Assembly (NCBI GenBank): GCA_035620975.1 | Contig: DASPFV010000245.1 | Coordinates: forward strand, 1-64,000 | Length of the DNA stretch: 64,000 nt | From: DASPFV01 sp035620975 | GTDB taxonomy: Bacteria > Acidobacteriota > Vicinamibacteria > Vicinamibacterales > 2-12-FULL-66-21 | Direction of reading: 5' to 3' | In this document: positions 53,324-62,514 of the stretch, one piece after another | How positions within the stretch are numbered: position 1 is the first letter of the stretch | Layout of the letters: each line of letters starts with the position of its first letter | Position numbers and translations under genes: made by a program | The notes under the pieces: model-generated | Seen by the model: the letters and a program-made list of their open reading frames with translations, nothing else | Told to the model about the DNA's origin: nothing | The model's database searches: none

Positions 53324-54541
53324 TTGTCTTCAGCGGACCCGCAGCTCTCCATCGTGGCCGTCCAACTCGAACGCACGACGGATCCGGCGGCGTACCTGGA
53401 CCAGCTGCGAGGAGAGGTGGAAGCGCTCGGAGTGCCGAGCGAGACGATTGTCGTCCCTGCCGGCCGGCGAGGCTTCGGGTACGAGCTGCGCTCCGGGCTG
53501 AGGCAGGCCCGCGGAGCCTACATCATCACGGTCGACCCCGACTTCTCCGGGCCGATGACGTTCCTGGGCGATCTGTGGGCGCGCCGACACGAGGCGGAGG
53601 TCGTCATCGCCTCGCGCTACGTCGAGGGCAGCCGGGTCGCGATGCCCGCCTCGCGCCACGCGGGCAGCCGCCTGCTCAATATCGTCTTCCGCCGCGGTTT
53701 GAGCCTCGGTGTCCAGGACGGGTCGAGTGCCATCCGGCTGTACCGCAGCGATGCCGTCAGATCGCTGCCGCTGCAGGCGGAGGACTACGACATTCTCCAG
53801 GAGGTGCTGGTGCGCGCGTACGCCGACGGCTGGCGTGTGCTCGAGATCCCGTTCCACTATGCGCCCAATCCCCAGGTGCCGTCGAAGGCGCACGCGGCGC
53901 TCGCCCGCGCGTACCTCCGGACGTTCTACAGGCTGTGGAAGCTGCGCAACTCGATCGCCGCCGCCGACTACGATTATCGCGCGCACGACAGCCCGATCCC
54001 CCTGCAGCGCTACTGGCAGCGGAGCCGCTACCGCCACATCGTCGAGCTGATCGAGGGGCAGGGCGCCGTGCTCGACGTGGGATGCGGGTCCAGCCACATC
54101 ATCGGCGCGCTCCCGAGGGGCAGCGTGGCGCTGGACGTGCTGGTGAACAAGCTCCGGTTCGCCCGGCGGTTTCCGACGCCGCGCGTCCGCGCCTCCGGGC
54201 TGGCGCTGCCTTTCGCCTCGGAGCTCTTTCCCTGCGTGCTCTGCTCTCAGGTGATCGAGCACGTGCCGATGGTTCCCTCGATGATCGACGAGCTGTGCCG
54301 CGTGCTGAAGCCGGGAGGCCGTCTCGTGCTCGGGACCCCCGACTACGACCGCTGGGAGTGGGTCTGGATCGAGAAGGCGTACGCGCTGGCCGCACCGGGG
54401 GGCTATGCCGACGAGCACATCTCGCATTACACGCGGAAGGGACTGCTCGAGCTCTTCGCCCGGCGTGGCTACGTGCACGAGGCGACGCGCTACATCCTGC
54501 GCGGCGAGCTGATCCTGGCGTTCCGGAAGCCGGCGCGATGA
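53324..54541 (+). CDS. GT2-type glycosyltransferase fused to a SAM methyltransferase
   Basis: From TTG 53324 this is a 405-residue protein. Residues 1-215 resemble a family 2 (DPM1-like) glycosyltransferase: IITVDPDFSGP with the DxD at 71-73, VVIASRYVEGSRV, a helix region with GVQDGSSAIRLYRSDAV and EIPFHYAPNP. Residues 240-400 are a class I methyltransferase with AVLDVGCGSSHIIGAL (249-255), LCSQVIEHVPM and LKPGGRLVLGTPDY. The usual nucleotide-binding start of GT2 enzymes (VSVVIPAYNE type) is weak here (LSIVAVQLERT). The first gene of the glycan locus; probably transfers and modifies a sugar on a lipid carrier. Confidence 0.82.
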   Translation: MSSADPQLSIVAVQLERTTDPAAYLDQLRGEVEALGVPSETIVVPAGRRGFGYELRSGLRQARGAYIITVDPDFSGPMTFLGDLWARRHEAEVVIASRYVEGSRVAMPASRHAGSRLLNIVFRRGLSLGVQDGSSAIRLYRSDAVRSLPLQAEDYDILQEVLVRAYADGWRVLEIPFHYAPNPQVPSKAHAALARAYLRTFYRLWKLRNSIAAADYDYRAHDSPIPLQRYWQRSRYRHIVELIEGQGAVLDVGCGSSHIIGALPRGSVALDVLVNKLRFARRFPTPRVRASGLALPFASELFPCVLCSQVIEHVPMVPSMIDELCRVLKPGGRLVLGTPDYDRWEWVWIEKAYALAAPGGYADEHISHYTRKGLLELFARRGYVHEATRYILRGELILAFRKPAR

Positions 54542-54560
54542 GACGCCGGCCTGCGCGAGC

Positions 54561-56591
54561 ATGAACGACAGCCGCCGGCTTGCCGTCCTGGTCGCCGCCT
54601 GCAGCCTCGCCCTCCTGGCGTCGCTCGCCGGTCCGCTCGCGACGGGCCGGGTCTTCGTCTACAACGATCTGTCGTGGTTCCATCTGCCCATGCGCCACCT
54701 GTTCCAGCAGGCGCTCGAGGCCGGAGACAGCGTGCTGTGGACGCCGGCCGTCTTCGCCGGGTTCTACCTGCACGGTGAAGGGCAGACCGGCGTGTTCCAC
54801 CCGCTCCATCAACTGCTCTATCGGCTCCTCCCGCTCGGGCCGGCGTTCAATCTCGAGCTGCTCGTCAGTTATCCTGCGGCCTTCGCGGGCACGTTCTGGT
54901 TCCTGTGCCGGCTCGGGGTCAGCCGGGCCGCGGCGCTCTTCGGCGCCATGCTGTTCGCGTTCGGCGGCTTCAACCTGCTCCACCATCATCACGTCAACAT
55001 GGTGGCCGTCGTCGCGCACCTGCCCTGGCTGCTCGCCTCGGCCGACGTCGCCATCGTCGACGAACGGCCGCGCGCGAGAACGCTGGCGCTCGGCGGCATG
55101 GCGCTGATCCTCGGCTCCGGAATCCTGCTGGGGTTTCCGCAGGGCGTCTGGTGGAACGCGCTGGCCCTCGCCGGGTTCGGAATGCTCCGCGCGAGGGAGA
55201 GCGGCCGCTGGAGGCGGCTGCTGCCGTGCGCGGGGGCCGCCGCGCTCGGAGTGCTGCTGGGCGGCATCCAGCTGCTGCCCTCCGCCGAGGCCGCGGCGCA
55301 CTCGAGCCGCATGGACCTGTCGCGCGAGTTTGCGCTGACCTACTCGCTGCACCCGTTCAACCTGTTTCAGCTCTGGTCGCCGTACTTCTTCGCACGCGGT
55401 GCCTACAGCGTCAGCGATTACATGTGGTTCCACGACTTCGGCATCTACTCGGGCGCGATTCTGCCGGTCGCCCTGATCTGGGTCTGGATTCGACGGGACG
55501 CGCTGCCCGAGCGGCGGGCCGTCGTCCTGGCGCTCACGGTCTGCGCGGCTGTCGCCCTGGTTCTCGCGCTCGGACGGTACGGCGGCCTCGCGGTGCTGTT
55601 GACCTACCTGCCGGTCATCCAGTCGTTCCGCGCGCCCGTTCGCTACATCGTCCTGATGCAGTTCGCGCTCGCGCTGGTGGCCGCTCTCGCCATCGACGAC
55701 CTGCTCGCAATCGTGGGAGGACGCCGTGCGGCACCACGGCGGCGGCTGACAGCGCTCTGGATTCCCGCGGCGCTCGGTCTGGTCACGACGCTGGCCCTGA
55801 ACACGCAGCTGCTGGGCTACGGCAGGCACACCTTTGCGAGTGCCGCGGCAGCTTTCCCGGGCGCGGCAATCGCGGCGGCGGTCGCGCTGCTCGTCTCCCT
55901 GGCCGCCCGCCGTGTCCGCTGGGCCCTGCCCGCGCTGGTCGTGCTGACCACCATCGACCTCGCCGCGTGGGGAATCCTGTTCGTCTACCGCGAACCTCCA
56001 CGGAGTATTCCGGAGCTGACGGAGGCGGCACCTCCGCCGCCGGAGGATCCGGCGCTCGCGTATGCGTTCGTGCCCGAGCGTGGACCCTTCCGCTCGGACA
56101 TCCTCGTGCTGCGTGGATACCGCCTCACGTCGGGGTACGCCGGACTGTTCCCGGCGACGCGGCATCCGCTCGACAGTGACATCGCCCGCCGATTGTCGGG
56201 AACGCGATGGATCTTCACGGCCGACGGGACTCGGCATCACTTCGAAGGGGGAGCAGCGAGGGCGCGGCTGGTCGACGAGGAGGGATACGGCCCGACGGGA
56301 AGCGTGCGGCTCGTCCTCGATCGGCCGGGGCACCTCGCCGCGGAGATCGAGACGCCCGGGAAGCGCATCCTCGCGTTCACCGAACGGTTTCACCCGGGGT
56401 GGTCGGCGACGGCCGCCGGCAGTCCCCTGCGGATGGTGCGCGTCGAAGGCGACTTCCTCGGTTGTCTGGTCGACGCCGGCGCCAGCCGGGTGGATCTCCG
56501 GTTCATGCCGCGGAGCTTCGTGTACGGCGCGATCGTCTCGACGCTCGGCGCCGTCCTGCTCGCGGGCGTTCTCGTGGTGCGGCTGCGATGA
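54561..56591 (+). CDS. Multi-pass membrane protein, GT-C/YfhO-like
   Basis: This 676-residue protein has about 11-12 hydrophobic segments and a C-terminal soluble part with a GWSATAAGSPL type motif, as in YfhO proteins. The first loop, VFVYNDLSWFHLPMRHLFQQ, carries the acidic residue typical of GT-C folds (a D in the first periplasmic loop). YfhO-family proteins are linked to glycosylation of lipoteichoic acid or surface polymers in other bacteria. It starts 20 nt after the GT2-methyltransferase and its stop overlaps the next start, so it is part of one operon. Substrate unknown. Confidence 0.78.
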   Translation: MNDSRRLAVLVAACSLALLASLAGPLATGRVFVYNDLSWFHLPMRHLFQQALEAGDSVLWTPAVFAGFYLHGEGQTGVFHPLHQLLYRLLPLGPAFNLELLVSYPAAFAGTFWFLCRLGVSRAAALFGAMLFAFGGFNLLHHHHVNMVAVVAHLPWLLASADVAIVDERPRARTLALGGMALILGSGILLGFPQGVWWNALALAGFGMLRARESGRWRRLLPCAGAAALGVLLGGIQLLPSAEAAAHSSRMDLSREFALTYSLHPFNLFQLWSPYFFARGAYSVSDYMWFHDFGIYSGAILPVALIWVWIRRDALPERRAVVLALTVCAAVALVLALGRYGGLAVLLTYLPVIQSFRAPVRYIVLMQFALALVAALAIDDLLAIVGGRRAAPRRRLTALWIPAALGLVTTLALNTQLLGYGRHTFASAAAAFPGAAIAAAVALLVSLAARRVRWALPALVVLTTIDLAAWGILFVYREPPRSIPELTEAAPPPPEDPALAYAFVPERGPFRSDILVLRGYRLTSGYAGLFPATRHPLDSDIARRLSGTRWIFTADGTRHHFEGGAARARLVDEEGYGPTGSVRLVLDRPGHLAAEIETPGKRILAFTERFHPGWSATAAGSPLRMVRVEGDFLGCLVDAGASRVDLRFMPRSFVYGAIVSTLGAVLLAGVLVVRLR

Positions 56592-58204
56592 GCGGTGCGG
56601 GGAAACCCGTGGGGGACTCTCTGACGGGGCCGAACCGCCCCGTCGCGGTGCTTCTGCTCGGCCTGATCGGCACGGGCGCCTGCTTTCGACTGCTGTACCT
56701 GTCCTCGATGCCCGGCATCAGCGGCGACGAAGGGTGGTGGGGCATGCAGGCCCTGGCCTGGTCGTCCGGTCAGCCCTACGAAGCGCACACGACCAGCGGG
56801 AACCCCACCGATCTGTTCTTCCTGGTGCCGCTCGCGTTCGTCCATACGCTGGCTCCTCCGTCGTTCCTGCTGCTCCGGGCGGTTCCGGCGTTCGTCAACC
56901 TGCTCGCGCTCCCAATCGGGTTCTGGCTCGTCCGGCGCGCATATGGCAGCACCACCGCCTGGATCCACACCGTGATCCTGGCCATCCTGCCCACCGCGAT
57001 CGCGCACAGCCGCATCTGTCAGGATCCATCCCAGACCGTGTTCTGGACGGGCCTGGTCATCTACCTGGCCCTCCTTGGTTTCGATGCGCCCCGCCGGTCG
57101 TGGATCTACCGTCTGGGCGCGGTGGTCGCGTTCCCCGTGGCCCTCTGGACGCACCCGACGAACGTCTTCATAGCGCCGTTCCTCGCGATCCCGTTTCTGC
57201 CTGCGCTGCGCCCGCGCCTGCCGGCGTCGCGGTTGGGGCGTGCGGGTTTCGCTCTGGCCGCGATGCTCCTGGTAATCCTGGGACTGAGCCTGGCCGGCAC
57301 CGCCCTCGCGCACCTGGCGGATTCGAACCCGTACCTCAACAAACCCTGGCTGGCGGTGGCCGCGGCACGGTTGGCGGACAGCGCGCAGTGGTACGAGTTC
57401 GCGGCCAACAACGTCCGTCTCCTGAACGGTCTGACGATCTATCACTATTTTTCCGGCGCGCAGCCGCCGGCGCTCCCGCACGACGCCGGGTTCGTTCTCG
57501 CGGCGGTTGCGATTCTGGCCGGGCTGCTCCTGGTCCCTGCCGGCCGCCGCCGGCCGCTGGATGGCGCGCTGCTTCTCGCCTGCGCAGGTACGTGGCTCGC
57601 CTTTTACGCCTTCGCCGGGCCACAGGCGCTGCGGCCCCACGTCGAGCGGTGGGGACTCTGTCTGCTCGTGCCGGCCAGCCTCGTTGCTTCGCGGGGGCTG
57701 AGCGAGTGGATCGAGTGGGGGCCCGGCATCCGCCGCTGGCCGCTGGCGGCCGTCGCAGTCGCCGCAACGGGCCTGCTCGGTTCCTTTTACGTCAACTATT
57801 TCCGGGTATTCGCGACAACAGGCGGGAGGTCCCATCTCACCTACGTCACCGCGGCCACCGAACCGAAACAGCAGGCCCTCGCGCACGTCCTGGCGGCGAG
57901 CACTGGTCCGGAGCCCGTCCAGATCGTGGCGCAGCAATGGTGGCTCTTCTGGCCCACCGCCTATCTGGCGACGGTGCATCCCCGCGTCACGGTGACGCCG
58001 ACGTTGCCAGACGACCGGCAGCCCGGGCTCGACGCGGCGCTCGACGCGGGCCGGCTGTTCTTCGTCGAGTTCGTCGGAACGCCCGAGGCCGCCAGGGCCA
58101 CGGCGTGGATCCGTCAGCGTGATTTGCGCGCCGACCGCACGACGATCCGCGACGCGGGCGGCCGCGACCTCCTGGAGATCCTGCGCGTCGCGGCGCAGCG
58201 ATAA
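56588..58204 (+). CDS. GT39-type (PMT/ArnT-like) membrane glycosyltransferase
   Basis: This 538-residue protein has an ATGA overlap with the upstream gene (start 56588). The first periplasmic loop has LYLSSMPGISGDEGWWGMQA, with the acidic DE pair characteristic of GT-C dolichyl/polyprenyl-phosphate sugar transferases of the ArnT/PMT type. Around ten hydrophobic helices follow, and the C-terminal soluble region has LTYVTAATEPKQQALAHVLA. It probably transfers a sugar from a polyprenyl phosphate to a periplasmic acceptor. The polyprenyl sugar could be made by the GT2 protein upstream. Confidence 0.82.
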   Translation: MSGAGKPVGDSLTGPNRPVAVLLLGLIGTGACFRLLYLSSMPGISGDEGWWGMQALAWSSGQPYEAHTTSGNPTDLFFLVPLAFVHTLAPPSFLLLRAVPAFVNLLALPIGFWLVRRAYGSTTAWIHTVILAILPTAIAHSRICQDPSQTVFWTGLVIYLALLGFDAPRRSWIYRLGAVVAFPVALWTHPTNVFIAPFLAIPFLPALRPRLPASRLGRAGFALAAMLLVILGLSLAGTALAHLADSNPYLNKPWLAVAAARLADSAQWYEFAANNVRLLNGLTIYHYFSGAQPPALPHDAGFVLAAVAILAGLLLVPAGRRRPLDGALLLACAGTWLAFYAFAGPQALRPHVERWGLCLLVPASLVASRGLSEWIEWGPGIRRWPLAAVAVAATGLLGSFYVNYFRVFATTGGRSHLTYVTAATEPKQQALAHVLAASTGPEPVQIVAQQWWLFWPTAYLATVHPRVTVTPTLPDDRQPGLDAALDAGRLFFVEFVGTPEAARATAWIRQRDLRADRTTIRDAGGRDLLEILRVAAQR

Positions 58205-58236
58205 ACTGACGCTTTGCTATCGGATCCCCACCACTC

Positions 58237-60375
58237 ATGATCCAACGGTTGCCGCGACTTCCGGAAGGCGGACTGCCTGGCTGGGCGCCGCTCGCCGCGC
58301 TCGCCTCGGTGCTGCTGCTCGCCTGGCCGAACTTTCTCCTCACTGGGAAGTGGGCGGACCTGCCGGGCGCGCTGAACGGCTGGCGCCAACCGTGGTACGC
58401 GGCGGCGCTGGTCGCGGCCACGGTGCTGATCGTCGCCACGCGCCACCATGTGGGAACGCCGGCCCGAATCGGGCGCGCCGCGTCCTGGACGCTGCTGGCC
58501 GCGGGCGCGGGGATGCTGGTGGCCGCACTGTTCTCGCGGCTTCCGTTGTCGACGTGGAACCAGATCCCCTTCAAGGACGACTACACCCCCCTCTACCAGG
58601 CGGCGGTGAACGGCGTCCACCTGCTCCAGCGAGGCAGCGTGGTCGGGTGGAACTGGTGGCTGCTCGGCGGCTACCCGACGTCCACGGACATCGCGCAGAG
58701 CTTCGGGGCGCTCGCCTTCGTCCCGATGGTGATCTTCGGGGAGCAGGTCGGCTACCACGTGCTGCATGCCGTGGTGTTCCTGGCGATCCCGGCCCTCGTG
58801 TGGTGGGACATCCGCCAGGAGGATCGCGGCGCGGCGCTGCTGGCCGGCGGGTTCGCCTGCCTCTTCACGGCCGGGTACTTCGCCTATATCGGCAACAGCG
58901 GGGATACGAACTCGGTCATCGGTGCGTTCTGCACGGCGCTCGCCCTGATCGGCAGCCGCGCCGCCCGTCTCGGCCGGCGCTGGGGCGGCCCCCTGCTCCT
59001 GGCGGGCCTCACGCTGGCGCTGTACTCGCACGTGGCGTTCTGCGTGTATGCGGGCATCTACCTCCTGCTCGAGGCTGCCTACTACCGGGATCTACGCGCG
59101 GTGTGGCGGCTGGCCGCGGCCGGGCTCATCGCGGTCGTCGTCTCGCTGCCCGTGCACTGGGAATCACTACGGTACCCGCAGTTCGTGAGTTTCAACAACA
59201 CCGTCTACGACCCCGGCGCGCCGCTCGACTGGGCCCTCTTCGCGCGGACGCTCTATTACAACGTCGAGATGCTGCTCCTGCCGCACCGCTGGTTCAACGA
59301 CTACCGGAGCCTGGCGAACGTCTGGCTTCCCGTGCTGGTGGTGATGGCGCTCGCGCCGGGCCGCTCGCGCGTGGGGTTCTATGCCGGCGCCGCCGTGCTC
59401 ACGCAGGTGCTGCTGCGACTGAACACGTCCGAGGCCGGCGCGCTCTTCGACCGCATCCAGCACATGCTGCCGGTCGTGACCGGTCCTGCCCTGGCCGGGT
59501 TCGTCCTGCGCTTCGGCGGCACGCGCCGGCTCGCGCTCGCCCTGGTGGCCCTCATTGGCCTCTACGTGGCCACCTCGTTCGTGCCGGTGCGCCACGTGCC
59601 CGATCTGCGGGCGTTCGACCCTCCGCTGATCGATCGGATTGCCGCCGCCGATGGCAACATGATTCTGGTCGAGGTGAGCCCGCATCGCGACATGGACAGC
59701 GATCCGGGGCGGCGCAGCCCGCGCACGCCGTTCGACGTGCACTTCGAGGGGCTGCTGCCGTCCGTGGCGGGCCAGCGCTTCTACAGCCAGATGTGGGACG
59801 GCTGGATCTGGCACGTGCTCCGCGGGCAGGTCGTCGGCGCCGGCACCTTCGCCGGCCGCGCCATCGAGGAAACGCCTCCGGAGGCGTTCGTGGCCGAGAT
59901 GCGGCGCTGGGGCGTGCGGCATCTGTTCGTCTGGACCGACGCGATGCGGGCGTACCTGTCGGCCGACCCGCGCTTCGTCCAGCGCTGGCGCGGCGGGCTC
60001 TGGTCGCACTTCGAGCTCGAGGACGCAGATACCCGCAGCGTGGTGACCACGACCGGCAGCGGGCGCCTCCAGTCGCTCGACTTTCTGTCGGGCGAAGTCG
60101 CGCTCGCCGACGTCATGGCCGGATCCCCCGTGGTGGTTCGCGCCAACTACTATCCCGCGTGGCGCGCCCACGCCGCCGGCCGCGAGGTACCCTTGTACGC
60201 GAGCGACGGACAGCTGGCGTTCCGCGCACCCGAGACCGGATCGTACATCGTCCGGTTCGAGTATCCGCGCTACCGCTGGCTTTCGATCCTGGCCCTCGGC
60301 GCCGCCTCGGCAGGGCTCTGGGTCATGAGCGGTAGCAGCGAGCCGCGTCGACATCCGGCACGCAGCGCCGCGTGA
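58237..60375 (+). CDS. Multi-pass membrane protein, GT-C-like (YfhO-type)
   Basis: This 712-residue protein has many membrane segments in its first 450 residues and a soluble C-terminal region. The first outer loop has FKDDYTPLYQAAVNGVHLLQ, with two adjacent acidic residues where GT-C enzymes carry their catalytic Asp. A later FDVHFEGLLPSVAGQRFYSQ and PVVVRANYYPAWRAHAAGRE suggest the C-terminal beta domain also found in YfhO proteins. It follows the GT39 gene by 32 nt. Function as a surface glycosylation or flippase-like protein is inferred from context. Confidence 0.75.
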   Translation: MIQRLPRLPEGGLPGWAPLAALASVLLLAWPNFLLTGKWADLPGALNGWRQPWYAAALVAATVLIVATRHHVGTPARIGRAASWTLLAAGAGMLVAALFSRLPLSTWNQIPFKDDYTPLYQAAVNGVHLLQRGSVVGWNWWLLGGYPTSTDIAQSFGALAFVPMVIFGEQVGYHVLHAVVFLAIPALVWWDIRQEDRGAALLAGGFACLFTAGYFAYIGNSGDTNSVIGAFCTALALIGSRAARLGRRWGGPLLLAGLTLALYSHVAFCVYAGIYLLLEAAYYRDLRAVWRLAAAGLIAVVVSLPVHWESLRYPQFVSFNNTVYDPGAPLDWALFARTLYYNVEMLLLPHRWFNDYRSLANVWLPVLVVMALAPGRSRVGFYAGAAVLTQVLLRLNTSEAGALFDRIQHMLPVVTGPALAGFVLRFGGTRRLALALVALIGLYVATSFVPVRHVPDLRAFDPPLIDRIAAADGNMILVEVSPHRDMDSDPGRRSPRTPFDVHFEGLLPSVAGQRFYSQMWDGWIWHVLRGQVVGAGTFAGRAIEETPPEAFVAEMRRWGVRHLFVWTDAMRAYLSADPRFVQRWRGGLWSHFELEDADTRSVVTTTGSGRLQSLDFLSGEVALADVMAGSPVVVRANYYPAWRAHAAGREVPLYASDGQLAFRAPETGSYIVRFEYPRYRWLSILALGAASAGLWVMSGSSEPRRHPARSAA

Positions 60376-60411
60376 CGCCGGCGATCCATGGCGGGGTCAC
60401 GCCGCGTACCG

Positions 60412-61059
60412 TTACTGCCGGTCGAAGACCGCCCTCGCCTCCCTGGAGTTGAACGTCATGCTCTCGATGCGCTGCCCGAGCACGAGACGGTTGTCGGCGT
60501 CAATGGACCAGGATCGGCGCAGCATGCGCTGCGCGGTCGAGAACTCCTGACGGAGCGTCGCCCGATCCCAGCGGGACTTCACCTTGATCGATCCGCCCGG
60601 CACTTCCACGGAGACGTTCCTGCCGTCGATCTGGAATACAGACGTGCCCCGCGGCTCGAGGAACCTGACCTGCGTCTCCGTGGCCTCGATCGTGAGCTCG
60701 AGCGGCACCTGCTGGATGGCTGACAGCGCCGCCTGCGCGGCCGCTTCCCCCGGCAGGAGGTTTGGCGAGCTGGCTTCCGCCGCACCGCCTCCTGCGCTCC
60801 CGCCCCCGCCGCGGCCCCCCCGCTGCGGCGCACCGGTCACCGCGAACACCATCCCCTGACCGCCCCGTCCTGGTCGGCCCGGATCCGGGACCATCAGGTC
60901 GGGACTCAACTCCTGGTTCAGCTTCCACCGGCCTGACATCCTCGCGGCGATGTCGGTCCGGCTGGCGTGCTGCACCGCGGCATGGGGCCCTGCCATGGCG
61001 CAGAGCGCCAGGACGAGCGAAGCGCCGCCGATCTCGAATTGCAGTCCGCGCACAGACAC
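60412..61059 (-). CDS. Secreted protein of unknown function (DUF-like)
   Basis: This 215-residue protein starts at GTG 61059 (or GTG 61053) with GAGGT about 7 nt upstream. The signal is LVLALCAMAGPHAAVQH. It contains a small conserved-looking start of the mature domain (MSGRWKLNQELSPDLM), a Gly/Arg-rich stretch (QRGGRGGGGSAGGGAAE), then a beta-rich C-terminal half (LELTIEATETQVRFLEPRG, DGRNVSVEVPGGSIKVKSRW). The 'GRWKLN-ELS' start occurs in many acidobacterial secreted proteins. It converges on the glycan operon. Confidence 0.7.
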   Translation of the reverse strand: MSVRGLQFEIGGASLVLALCAMAGPHAAVQHASRTDIAARMSGRWKLNQELSPDLMVPDPGRPGRGGQGMVFAVTGAPQRGGRGGGGSAGGGAAEASSPNLLPGEAAAQAALSAIQQVPLELTIEATETQVRFLEPRGTSVFQIDGRNVSVEVPGGSIKVKSRWDRATLRQEFSTAQRMLRRSWSIDADNRLVLGQRIESMTFNSREARAVFDRQ

Positions 61060-61169
61060 CCTGGTGACCTCGCGGCGGTTGGGGCGGGTTGCCGGCGCCG
61101 ATTCTATCCCAGCGAGGGCTCGCCGAGCGACACGAGGAGGTCGGCAGGAGGCGAACGGAGTGGCGGCTG

Positions 61170-62120
61170 TTAGCCGGCCTCCGGCACCGGCTCGTCCTCC
61201 ACGATCTCCTCCTTCACGAGGACAGCCGTCGCGCGCGGCACGATTGGCCTGCCCGATGACAGCACACGCGCCTTGGTCAGGGCTGCGCCGAAGAACAGGA
61301 TCAAGGACGAGTAGTAGACCCAGAGCAGCAGGAGGACGAGCGACCCCGCCGCGCCATAGATCGAGGCTGGCGCGGTATAAGCGAGGTAGAAGGCGATCAC
61401 GTACCGCCCGATGACGAACAGGGCGGCGGTGATTGCCGCGCCGGTCCAGACGTCGCGCCAGTCGACGACGGCGTCCGGCAGCACCTTGAAGATGATCGCG
61501 AAGAGCGACGTGATGAGCACGAGCGACAGCACCAGCTCGGTCAGCGTCAGGACGAGAGGCGGGATCGGAACCCAGCCCTCGGCGTAGTGGAGGACGGCCC
61601 GCAGCGCCACCGTCAGCAGCAGCGAGACCAGGAGCACGAACCCGATGGCCAGGATGATCGCGAGCGACACCAGACGGTTCTTGACGAGGGCCGGGATCCC
61701 GCTCTTCTGAGGCCGGCTTGCGACGCCCCAGATCCGGTTCAGGGAGATCTGCATCTGGGCGAAGACAGTCGTGGCGCCCAGGACGAGCGCAAGGATTCCC
61801 GTCACGGTGGGGAGCAGACCGGCCACCTCGGGGCGGGAGCGGGCGACCGCTTCTTCCACCGCCCGGGCCGCGCCGGACCCGACGAAGCCTTCGAGCTGCG
61901 TGACGATCTGCCCTCGTGCGGCCTCGTCGCCGAAAACGGCTCCCGCGATCGCGACGGCGATGATCACCACCGGCGCCAGCGAGAACAGCGTGTAAAAGGC
62001 GAGCGACCCGGCATGGACGAACGCGTTGCGCTCCAGCCACAGGCCTCCGGCCTGCAGGAAAATCCTCCAGGAGCGCATCAACGTCGGGGTCGTCGTCCTC
62101 GCCAGGGCGCCGTAATTCAT
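61170..62120 (-). CDS. YihY/virulence factor BrkB family membrane protein
   Basis: This 316-residue protein has six or so membrane helices and clear family sequence: ERNAFVHAGSLAFYTLFSLA, the glycine-rich GAVFGDEAARGQI, LNRIWGVASRP, FKVLPDAVVDWRDVWTGAAI, and AYTAPASIYGAAGSLVLLLL with the terminal YSSLILFFGAALTKA. YihY/BrkB proteins are inner-membrane proteins often called ribonuclease BN in error; their function is uncertain. The longer open frame reaches 62339, but ATG 62120 comes just before the conserved start. A hairpin lies 64 nt upstream. Confidence 0.9.
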   Translation of the reverse strand: MNYGALARTTTPTLMRSWRIFLQAGGLWLERNAFVHAGSLAFYTLFSLAPVVIIAVAIAGAVFGDEAARGQIVTQLEGFVGSGAARAVEEAVARSRPEVAGLLPTVTGILALVLGATTVFAQMQISLNRIWGVASRPQKSGIPALVKNRLVSLAIILAIGFVLLVSLLLTVALRAVLHYAEGWVPIPPLVLTLTELVLSLVLITSLFAIIFKVLPDAVVDWRDVWTGAAITAALFVIGRYVIAFYLAYTAPASIYGAAGSLVLLLLWVYYSSLILFFGAALTKARVLSSGRPIVPRATAVLVKEEIVEDEPVPEAG

Positions 62121-62514
62121 GAGCGTCGCGCTGCAACGCCTCTGCCAGACATCGAGGGCTGCGCTCCCTTTCCGTGCGGTGGTCAGCCCCGACGGGGCTG
62201 TCTCATCTGGTTGCCACCCTCGCGAAATATCGCCACCCGCAGGTGCTGGCACGCAGCGCCAATGCTCGTCTTGACAGCCGCCACGCCGCAGATCCCTCGT
62301 CTCCACGGCACAAAGCCGCTCGAGACGTTGCACTTGCAAGAATCACGCAGACCGGCCCCACACACTGGTCAGCCTCTTGCTGAAACACGTCCATGCCGGG
62401 AACCACCCGACTTCGCGCCCTGGCCAGGGCCGGGAGCCAAAGCCCGTAGCCTGAGCGAAAGCCCAGATAGCCCGGCGCGCGAGCCCGAACCCTCGAGCGA
62501 GACAAGGAGATCAC
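62121..62514. other. 394-nt divergent gap with one hairpin
   Basis: The gap separates the BrkB gene from the repetitive helical protein gene. It holds the inverted repeat at 62184-62200 and otherwise shadow frames only. Confidence 0.4.
62184..62200. repeat. Short perfect inverted repeat upstream of BrkB
   Basis: CAGCCCC and GGGGCTG flank GAC. It lies 64 nt before the BrkB start on the minus strand, in the leader or promoter. It may be a leader hairpin or an operator. Confidence 0.4.

Noticed and set aside
53316..53501. ATG-started 61-codon frame at the beginning of the glycan locus
   Set aside because: Its translation is a basic shadow; the glycosyltransferase sequence is in another frame and begins at TTG 53324.
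57319..57332. Another tRNA T-arm-like GGATTCGAACCC
   Set aside because: It lies inside the GT39 coding sequence with no cloverleaf around it.
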